This document shows, in pieces, positions 5,841-10,527 of a stretch of 10,527 nucleotides of DNA. Position 1 is the first letter of the stretch. Every line of letters begins with the position of its first letter. The stretch is from an uncultured Ruminococcus sp. (GTDB taxonomy: Bacteria; Bacillota; Clostridia; Oscillospirales; Acutalibacteraceae). The translations under genes and the position numbers were made by a program. The stretch spans positions 1 through 10,527 of the forward strand of contig CACYDO010000126.1 of NCBI GenBank assembly GCA_902773165.1, given 5' to 3'. The notes under the pieces were generated by a model. The model saw only the letters and a program-made list of their open reading frames with translations, made no database searches and was not told where the DNA came from.

Positions 5841-6185
5841 CTATGATTCGGAATCCTGATTAACGCCAAGCAAAACCTTTACAGCGTGTTGCAGTTCGGG
5901 TTTGCTTCGGTACGCCTTTATAATTTCTCGTTCTTCTCCCGTAAAATCATCATCGGTTATTCTTATGTCTAACAACTCGCTCGGCGAAACCGAAAGAGCA
6001 GAGCAGATACCCGCTATCAAATCGGCGTCGGGTCTGTTTAAACCCTGTTCCCAATTTGAAACCCTTCCGTTGCTCACTCCGAGCATTTCCGCCAATTCCT
6101 TTTGACTGATATTTTTCGCCTTACGGAAATATTGTATTCTGCTTCCGATTTCATACTTCGGCTTATCGTATCTGTCTTTGTTCAT
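5841..6185 (-). CDS. CI-like XRE repressor, 114 aa
   Basis: Residues 12-74 form a classic Cro/CI helix-turn-helix (IGSRIQYFRKAKNISQKELA, LGVSNGRVSNWEQGLNRPD, ICSALSVSPSELL). A short acidic linker (DDDFTGEEREI) and a helix follow. There is no C-terminal protease-like domain, so RecA-dependent self-cleavage is not expected. I chose the ATG at 6183-6185: the upstream AGGTGAT is spaced correctly for it, whereas the earlier GTG/ATG at 6192-6197 lies inside that site. It diverges from the 78-aa Cro-like gene across a 158 bp control region with repeated operator-like motifs. It is the likely repressor of the cargo genes. Confidence 0.88.
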   Translation of the reverse strand: MNKDRYDKPKYEIGSRIQYFRKAKNISQKELAEMLGVSNGRVSNWEQGLNRPDADLIAGICSALSVSPSELLDIRITDDDFTGEEREIIKAYRSKPELQHAVKVLLGVNQDSES

Positions 6186-6206
6186 AAAACCCATCACCTC
6201 AATTAT

Positions 6207-6234
6207 ATTATACCTGCTTTTACTAAAAAGTAAA
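6207..6234 (-). promoter_or_regulatory. Repressor promoter region with a short palindrome
   Basis: A consensus -10 TATAAT (6207-6212, minus) lies 21 bases before the repressor ATG, giving a very short leader. No good -35 box is seen. Instead the spacer holds the palindrome TTTACT-AAAA-AGTAAA (6219-6234). The weak -35 suggests activated or low-level expression, as for lambda PRM; that comparison is inference. Confidence 0.45.
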
Positions 6235-6242
6235 GAAAAAAG

Positions 6243-6327
6243 TACAGATATTCTGGATTTATTTGCTAAAAAGTCTTGATATTACAGTTAATCTGTGATA
6301 TGATGTATTTAATACAGAATTTCTTGA
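6243..6327 (+). promoter_or_regulatory. Cargo promoter with three operator-like repeats
   Basis: Promoter: TTGATA (6276-6281), 17 bases, TATGAT (6299-6304). Three copies of TACAG-N4-TCT occur at 6243, 6283 and 6313: TACAGATATTCTGGA, TACAGTTAATCTGTG and TACAGAATTTCTTGA. The middle copy is an imperfect palindrome (ACAGttaatCTGT) between the -35 and -10 boxes, and the third covers the expected start of transcription. Spacings of 40 and 30 bp are near whole helical turns. These are candidate binding sites for the two XRE proteins on either side. Confidence 0.65.
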
Positions 6328-6343
6328 TTTTGGAGGTGCAAAA

Positions 6344-6580
6344 ATGCAAGTATATCAGAAAGTCAGGGAGTACATTGACAGCCACGGGCTGAAACAATAT
6401 GTAATTGCCAATAATTCAGGCATACCCAACAACACATTTAACGCTATAATGAATGGAAAAAGAACGCTTTATGCCGATGATCTGCGCATGATTTGCCTTG
6501 CTTTAAATGTTTCTCCCGAAGTGTTTATTGAATGGAAATGCTCCGAAAACGAAGCACTCAATGCTGATAATAACACATAA
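6344..6580 (+). CDS. Cro-like XRE regulator, 78 aa
   Basis: A single helix-turn-helix domain with nothing appended. Helices are YQKVREYIDSHGLKQYVIA, a recognition region SGIPNNTFNAIMNGKRTL, and ADDLRMICLALNVSPEVFIE, followed by a short acidic tail. It is the size of a phage Cro. TTGGAGGTG precedes the ATG with 5 bases spacing. It is first in a plus-strand unit with the lipoprotein gene (37 bp gap, no terminator between). Together with the divergent 114-aa protein it forms a CI/Cro-like switch; whether it represses or activates is not visible. Confidence 0.85.
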   Translation: MQVYQKVREYIDSHGLKQYVIANNSGIPNNTFNAIMNGKRTLYADDLRMICLALNVSPEVFIEWKCSENEALNADNNT

Positions 6581-6617
6581 CAAACAACAATAGAAGTTTT
6601 ATAATGGGGTGATTACC

Positions 6618-7619
6618 ATGAAAAAAGTACTGCTATGTATTCTGTTATCATTTGCCGTTCTTATAAGCGGCTGTCAGCTATTCGCAAGCAATGTTACCGA
6701 AACCAATGCTTCAAGTAACGCCGTATCGGTTGAAACACCTAATGTTCCCGATTCCGAAATCGTCAGTATAGTATCACAAACAGATTCTGACACAGAATCA
6801 AAAAACAAGAGTACCGATTCCGATTCTGAAAAGAAGTCTTCCGATGTCAATTCAACAAAAAAGACCGAAAGTAAGACTTCATCGAAATCAGTAAGCACAG
6901 TTGAGATCAAAAAACAAAATGGTTACACAATATGCCCCGTGTGCAGTCTTGTTCATCTCGCAAACGAAGACTGCCCGATGTGTGAAGGTGAAAAAAACGG
7001 AACGCCCTTTAACCCCATTGACTACCATTGCCCCATGTGCGGCGGCGGATATATAACAGGCGACCCCGAACATTCGGTATTTTGCAGATACTGCAACAAA
7101 GAATTCAAAGCCTGCCCTGATGGTACACCTCATTGTAAAAGCTGCGGAAAATGCGGTATCTTGTGCCATGTGGACGAAACAGCTATTATTGAGGACTGCG
7201 GCTACTGCATAGCCTGCGCAACAGACAGGGGCTTATTGAGTCAAGAGGAAATGTCGGCTTGTCCTTACTGCGGAGGTGCTCTGACAACAGCGGAGGAAGT
7301 GAACAGGGGCTACTGCACGAACTGCATGGCAATGAGAACCTGCTATATTTGCGGTACATTTAACTCGCCGTCGGGAATATGGGAAAGAGTTTGCGGCGAT
7401 TGTGACAATCATTGCATAAGCTGCGGCACACCACAGGGCGGACGGGAATTTATTGACGGATTGTGTGAGGATTGCTATAACACACAGCAAAACAGCATTA
7501 ATGTACCAAATCCCGACGAGCCTAATATATGGTGTCCAAGCTGCGGTTACGGCTGGTTTATAACAGGTGTCGGCATAGACGGCTTTACCTGCCCGAGCTG
7601 TGGTTACAGTTGGAAATAG
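6618..7619 (+). CDS. Exported lipoprotein with about eight zinc-ribbon motifs, 333 aa
   Basis: Unknown function. The N-terminus is a lipoprotein signal: MKKVLLCILLSFAVLISGC, lipobox ISGC, modified Cys19. Mature protein would be anchored to the outer face of the membrane. Residues 30-95 are a Ser/Thr/Asp/Lys-rich linker. Residues 101-333 contain 32 cysteines, mostly CxxC pairs (106/109, 119/122, 138/141, 156/159, 215/218, 233/236, 242/245, 259/262, 266/269, 283/286, 306/309, 325/328 and a denser cluster at 166-200), enough for eight four-Cys zinc ribbons. The last two pairs share WCPSCGYGWF and TCPSCGYSWK. The ATG at 6618-6620 follows GGGGTGATTACC; an in-frame GTG at 6609 is inside that site. 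It is co-directional with the Cro-like gene, 37 bp behind it. Exported zinc ribbons are unusual and suit an anaerobic host. Confidence 0.85.
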   Translation: MKKVLLCILLSFAVLISGCQLFASNVTETNASSNAVSVETPNVPDSEIVSIVSQTDSDTESKNKSTDSDSEKKSSDVNSTKKTESKTSSKSVSTVEIKKQNGYTICPVCSLVHLANEDCPMCEGEKNGTPFNPIDYHCPMCGGGYITGDPEHSVFCRYCNKEFKACPDGTPHCKSCGKCGILCHVDETAIIEDCGYCIACATDRGLLSQEEMSACPYCGGALTTAEEVNRGYCTNCMAMRTCYICGTFNSPSGIWERVCGDCDNHCISCGTPQGGREFIDGLCEDCYNTQQNSINVPNPDEPNIWCPSCGYGWFITGVGIDGFTCPSCGYSWK

Positions 7620-7754
7620 ATAAGCATTTTTAACAGAAAGGTGGATTGTACCTCGGGATTCGGCGAAATATGTACAGCAAAAGCTCAAAGTGTACTGAGC
7701 ATGTAATCAGTGATGTATGCAAAAAAGAACAATAAAACTACGAGAGGTGATAAT

Positions 7755-9380
7755 ATGCAGATTTGCATTCAATGCGGAAATCAGATGAAACCAGGAGACA
7801 GATTCTGCAACAGGTGCGGAAGTCCTGCTCAATCAGCTTCACCTGTGCAGAACGGTCAGAATGTAAGCGGTAATCATATTAACGAAACATTTTCTGTGAT
7901 TGGAGGAAAAAGATTCACCTTTACCGACACCGCCCTTATCTACGCCAATATCGAATATCCGTACAACAAATTGAGTAAGATCAGTCAAAAGACTCAGCCC
8001 ACTCAGTTTACTTATGGAACGGCGTATGTAACCAGCAACCAACAAACTCTGTTTTTAATGTATGATTTTGCAAGTAAGGACAGGTTTAATCACATTGTAG
8101 CCCTTGTAAACAACAGAATTGATCAAGCTCACGGAAACAGCGGATACAGATACATTATTCAGTTTCCAAGCGGCAAGGCGGAAGTGTATGACGAGTTTGT
8201 TGTTATATCTAATATTTCCTCGGGATTTATGGGAACGCTGACAGCAGCAAGGAACAATTATGGCGGAGTATCAAACGAAACTAAGGTTTTCTATTCCGAT
8301 ATCAGCAGCGTGAACATCAAAGAACCCGATAATTACAATATGGGGCAGTTACAAATAGTATGCTCGGGAGGTGCTGTGGCTGTTATTGATGTAACCGCTG
8401 CTAACGCAAGTCTGGCAAGAGAAATCAAACGCTTTATTGAAGAGCGAAAGAAGTTGATCCCCGAAGAACCTGTTGTCACAGATAATGAAGAATGGAACCC
8501 GATAACAGGAGAACAACGGGTATTTAATTTGCAGGGGAAGACTTTGACAATTACGCCAGATATTGATTCTGCTAATCAATATCGCCTTAAATTCAGAGGG
8601 CTGGCAATAAAGCTTTCTGACGCTTTCAAAACGGAGTATACAAAACGCATTACCAATTTCGACGAATTCATTCAGCTCTTTCCGAGTATATACGATAAGT
8701 ACCTTAACATAGCTGTACAAAAGGCTATTGACCTTTTGGTGGCGGAAAGTATATGGTCGGTTACAAACGATTCGTTCATTTCGGAGCACAAGCGAAATCG
8801 TCATTTTGCTTTGGATGATTACAATACAATGTGTCAAGCGTTAAATAACACAATTGCAGCTAATCAAAACAGATCGGCAGGAATTGCTTCTTATATACCG
8901 ACCCTTTCGGGCGGCGGTTTCGGCTTAAAGGGAGCATTGAAGGGAATTGCTTCGGCAACAGCTTTTAATGTTGTAAGAGACGGTATGGTATCAAGTGCGG
9001 TAAACAGCACCTCTATCAATGCTGCACAGAAGACAGAATTATACAACAGAATATCACCAAAAAATCTGTTTTACAGAGTTTTTGCGGACTATTTAAATGT
9101 GTTTACAACCTTTTGTGATGTTTTGAAGAAAAACGGAAAACAAATCTGGATTCCGACCAACGAGGCGACACAAAGTGCGGCAAATATCTTTCAGAATCTT
9201 TCCAATCCGAATTTTCCGCAGGACAAAGTTGCAGATACTATTATTAGCTTGCTTTTAGCGAATCCGTATAAATCAGAATACTACAAGTTTATGTCTGAAA
9301 GATTTGGTGAGACAGACGAGGTAAAGGCTATAAGAGAATATTTTGGGTTTACTGATTTAAACGACAACCGAATTTGTTAA
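7755..9380 (+). CDS. Zinc-ribbon protein with probable PH-like domains and unknown C-terminal region, 541 aa
   Basis: I do not recognise the full-length family. Residues 1-24 are a zinc ribbon (CIQCGNQMKPGDRFCNRCG; Cys 4, 7, 18, 21). After a Gln/Ser/Asn linker, about 46-122 and 131-232 look like two beta-rich PH-like domains, each ending in a helix. Residues 255-541 are mainly helical. They contain a Gly/Ala-rich stretch (SGGGFGLKGALKGIASATAF, 385-404) that could contact membrane, and a closing NPYKSEYYKFMSERFG motif. No signal peptide or clear transmembrane segment is seen, so it is probably cytoplasmic. The ATG at 7755-7757 follows AGAGGTGAT; the earlier ATG at 7710 has no site. The 135 bp gap from the lipoprotein gene has only a weak promoter candidate (TTGTAC/TATGTA near 7650) and a 5 bp hairpin, so cotranscription is likely. 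A sensor or effector role is speculation. Confidence 0.8.
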   Translation: MQICIQCGNQMKPGDRFCNRCGSPAQSASPVQNGQNVSGNHINETFSVIGGKRFTFTDTALIYANIEYPYNKLSKISQKTQPTQFTYGTAYVTSNQQTLFLMYDFASKDRFNHIVALVNNRIDQAHGNSGYRYIIQFPSGKAEVYDEFVVISNISSGFMGTLTAARNNYGGVSNETKVFYSDISSVNIKEPDNYNMGQLQIVCSGGAVAVIDVTAANASLAREIKRFIEERKKLIPEEPVVTDNEEWNPITGEQRVFNLQGKTLTITPDIDSANQYRLKFRGLAIKLSDAFKTEYTKRITNFDEFIQLFPSIYDKYLNIAVQKAIDLLVAESIWSVTNDSFISEHKRNRHFALDDYNTMCQALNNTIAANQNRSAGIASYIPTLSGGGFGLKGALKGIASATAFNVVRDGMVSSAVNSTSINAAQKTELYNRISPKNLFYRVFADYLNVFTTFCDVLKKNGKQIWIPTNEATQSAANIFQNLSNPNFPQDKVADTIISLLLANPYKSEYYKFMSERFGETDEVKAIREYFGFTDLNDNRIC

Positions 9381-9392
9381 TTGATCTTAATA

Positions 9393-9433
9393 AAAACGCT
9401 GCGAATGGTAATGGCAACCTATCGCAGCGTTTT
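9393..9433. terminator. Strong bidirectional terminator after the cargo
   Basis: AAAACGCTGCGA (9393-9404) pairs perfectly with TCGCAGCGTTTT (9422-9433), 12 bp around a 17-base loop that can form a small inner stem. The T's of the tract are part of the stem arm. The mirrored A/T ends make it usable in both directions. Confidence 0.8.
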
Positions 9434-9473
9434 GTGATTTCATAAATGTCTAATTGGTATAAATTCAAACATC

Positions 9474-9488
9474 TCTTTTCGTTTATAT
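9474..9488 (+). repeat. 15 bp direct repeat, copy 1 (upstream of the serine recombinase)
   Basis: TCTTTTCGTTTATAT here is identical to 9559-9573, 85 bp away in the same orientation. Both copies lie in the AT-rich spacer before the recombinase gene. They may be binding sites for the recombinase (a res-like site) or for a regulator. Confidence 0.55.
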
Positions 9489-9552
9489 TGTTTTCGCCTT
9501 TAAAAACGCCCAAAAAACTATAAAAATACTGGCAGAAATATAAAAGAATCGG

Positions 9553-9581
9553 TTTATTTCTTTTCGTTTATATCTTATAAT
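9553..9581 (+). promoter_or_regulatory. Serine recombinase promoter overlapping repeat copy 2
   Basis: A consensus -10 TATAAT (9576-9581) has only a weak -35 (TTTATT, 9553-9558) at 17 bases. The second 15 bp repeat (9559-9573) fills the space between the boxes, where a bound protein would block transcription. This fits autoregulation. Confidence 0.5.
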
Positions 9582-9601
9582 AAAATAAAAAGGGTGTTTT
9601 T

Positions 9602-10189
9602 ATGATTTACGGCTATGCAAGGTGTTCCACTAACGAGCAATTACAAGACATCAACAGACAAGTGCGAGAGTTGAAACAAAAGGGAGCAACAAACAGAACT
9701 ATCTACCGAGAGTATGAAAGCGGTATGAAAGCAGAACGGGCAGAGCTTTCAAAGCTCCTTGATATCGTCAAAGAGGGTGATACTGTTCTTGCGACCGAGG
9801 TCAGCCGAATTACACGAAGCACAAAACAGCTTTGTGATATTATCGAGCTTGCAAAAGCAAAGCATATTCGTCTTGAACTCGGAACATTCGTTGTTGACTG
9901 CACAAAGGAGCTTGACCCTATGACGGAGGGTATGCTTAAAATGATGGGCGTATTCTCCGAGCTTGAAAGAAACATGATTAGTCAGCGAGTAAAAAGCGGT
10001 ATGCAGAATGCAAAGGCGAAGGGCAAACAAATAGGTCGCCCTTCTGTCACAGCCGATGATATACCGAGCATTTTCTACAAACACTATCCGAAGTATAAAA
10101 AAGGTGAGATAAACAAGATGGAATTTTCAAGGCTTTGCAATGTGTCCTATCCCACCATTTACAAATATCTGCGTATCGTAGAGGGGTAA
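9602..10189 (+). CDS. Small serine recombinase (resolvase/invertase family), 195 aa
   Basis: Breaks and rejoins DNA through a serine nucleophile. The catalytic domain (1-140) has YARCST with Arg7 and nucleophile Ser9, and EVSRITRS with Arg69 and Arg72. The Asp usual before the first of these arginines is a Ser here, as in several Firmicute relatives. The long E-helix region (MGVFSELERNMISQRVKSGM) follows. After GRPS a C-terminal helix-turn-helix (about 165-190: INKMEFSRLCNVSYPTIYKYL) recognises the site. Length (about 180-200 aa) is normal for resolvases, far shorter than large serine integrases. AGGGTG precedes the ATG by about 6 bases. With a tyrosine integrase already present, a role in resolving multimers of the replicated circle, or inverting a segment, is more likely than integration. 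It could also be a regulator of its own promoter. Confidence 0.92.
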   Translation: MIYGYARCSTNEQLQDINRQVRELKQKGATNRTIYREYESGMKAERAELSKLLDIVKEGDTVLATEVSRITRSTKQLCDIIELAKAKHIRLELGTFVVDCTKELDPMTEGMLKMMGVFSELERNMISQRVKSGMQNAKAKGKQIGRPSVTADDIPSIFYKHYPKYKKGEINKMEFSRLCNVSYPTIYKYLRIVEG

Positions 10190-10219
10190 TATTTCGGGTT
10201 TATAATTATAAGCAGAGAC

Positions 10220-10268
10220 AAAAAACAACGGTCATTCAATGCGAAACCGCAGCGAATGACCGCTTTTT
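10220..10268. terminator. Bidirectional terminator after the serine recombinase
   Basis: CGGTCATTC (10229-10237) pairs with GAATGACCG (10254-10262), with a nested GCG-aaac-CGC stem in the loop. A T-run follows on the plus strand (10264-10268). An A-run at 10220-10225 gives a T-run on the minus strand. It would stop both the recombinase transcript and any transcript entering from the displaced ychF promoter at the right. Confidence 0.8.
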
Positions 10269-10293
10269 ATGTTCCTATTCAGTCAAATATTCC

Positions 10294-10315
10294 TACGCCA
10301 ATTTTACGCCATTTT
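10294..10315. repeat. Tandem TACGCCA repeat, probable integrase arm sites (right)
   Basis: TACGCCAATTT (10294-10304) and TACGCCATTTT (10305-10315) in direct tandem, matching the left-end pair (140-161) in sequence, 11 bp period and orientation. They lie about 125 bp from the right core, compared with about 50 bp on the left. Confidence 0.6.
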
Positions 10316-10430
10316 GTCATTGACCCTTGATAATGTATAAAGGAAAATATGTAAACTAAAGTCCAAAAACTCCCATTGTAACTGGGGTTTATCAGCTTTT
10401 GTTTCATTTACATTGAATCAGTTGCAATAG

Positions 10431-10474
10431 TCAATTTATAACTATACCTAATTTCATTTTTACTCACATCTCCT
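10431..10474 (-). pseudogene. Orphaned ychF leader and start codon
   Basis: The native ribosome binding site AGGAG (10470-10474, minus) still precedes an ATG (10455-10457). The frame reads MKLGIVIN and stops at 10431-10433, because only the first 17 coding bases remain. The true gene body now lies at the left end of the element. Sequence beyond 10474 to the window end should be the native ychF upstream region; no other gene is evident there. Confidence 0.75.
10441..10460. repeat. att core, right copy
   Basis: Exact 20 bp duplicate of 68-87. To its right is the original ychF upstream sequence with a ribosome binding site, so this is the host-side junction. The 125 bp between the arm repeats and this core hold no gene that I can see; a short imperfect stem occurs near 10366-10390 (AAACtCCCA with TGGGGTTT). 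Confidence 0.88.
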
Positions 10475-10527
10475 GATAAATCTTTTTGTTGTAAAACCAA
10501 CATCTTAAGGATAATTATTAATAAATC

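Larger units (their letters stand above)
68..10460. mobile_element. Integrated island in the 5' end of ychF
   Basis: The boundaries are an exact 20 bp direct repeat (actatacctaatttcatttt) at 68-87 and 10441-10460. Next to the left repeat lies a tyrosine integrase with an excisionase upstream of it. The island carries a primase-helicase, three XRE-type regulators, two zinc-ribbon cargo proteins and a small serine recombinase. Order and content resemble phage-inducible islands and small integrative elements with their own replication module: int, xis, primase, divergent regulator, cargo. I see no relaxase, coupling protein, terminase or structural phage gene, so how it moves between cells is unknown. 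The length from one core to the next is 10373 bp. The integrated state and boundaries are well supported; the class of element is inference. Confidence 0.88.

Noticed and set aside
7620..7754. Small frame starting at a TTG near 7648 after AAAGGTGG
   Set aside because: A 29-codon frame exists, but its start is non-standard, its composition is ordinary and nothing supports it. The same stretch also gives only a weak promoter match.
68..10460. Conjugative or mobilizable element with its own transfer genes
   Set aside because: No relaxase, coupling ATPase or secretion component is present in any frame. Only transfer in trans remains possible.
68..10460. Complete or remnant prophage
   Set aside because: The integrase, primase and CI/Cro-like regulators are phage-like, but no terminase, portal, capsid, tail or lysis gene is present. 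A satellite-type island fits better.

Overview
The window holds an almost complete 10.4 kb integrated genetic element (about 68-10460) inserted in the first codons of the chromosomal GTPase gene ychF. AT-rich spacers, strong AGGAGG-type ribosome binding sites, Tn916-like Int and Xis proteins and the codon style point to a low-to-mid GC Firmicute, most likely a gut Clostridium-class (Ruminococcus/Oscillospiraceae-like) anaerobe. That assignment is inference. A 20 bp direct repeat at 68-87 and 10441-10460 marks the two att cores. The left copy lies in the intact ychF start, and the right copy keeps the old ychF leader and start codon, now cut off from the gene. Paired TACGCCA repeats lie just inside both ends and look like integrase arm sites.

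Left half, minus strand (198-4596): a replication and excision module. It reads from a promoter near 4640-4666 through a possible 28-aa leader ORF, two small unknown proteins (67 and 56 aa), a zinc-finger/Toprim/AAA+ primase-helicase of 802 aa, and a 72-aa excisionase. The tyrosine integrase (395 aa) follows and appears to have its own promoter inside a long inverted repeat. The 3' end of the primase gene carries iteron-like 9-mers in both orientations, a candidate replication origin. Opposite this operon, an XRE-family regulator (180 aa) is transcribed on the plus strand from a near-consensus promoter flanked by an inverted repeat.

Middle (5458-6580): a 380 bp non-coding stretch with several hairpins and a predicted three-way junction, followed by a second regulatory switch. 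It consists of a CI-like XRE protein (114 aa, minus) diverging from a Cro-like XRE protein (78 aa, plus). Three copies of a TACAG-N4-TCT motif cover the plus-strand promoter.

Right half, plus strand: cargo. A 333-aa exported lipoprotein with 32 cysteines in its last 233 residues (about eight zinc ribbons) sits directly behind the Cro-like gene. It is followed by a 541-aa protein with an N-terminal zinc ribbon, two probable PH-like beta domains and a helical C-terminal region. A small serine recombinase (195 aa) closes the element, followed by a bidirectional terminator.

No relaxase, secretion, capsid, portal or terminase gene is visible. The element therefore looks like a self-excising and probably self-replicating island, similar in layout to phage-inducible islands or to mobilizable elements that move in trans. 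The two zinc-ribbon proteins behind a CI/Cro-type switch are the part with no function I can name.
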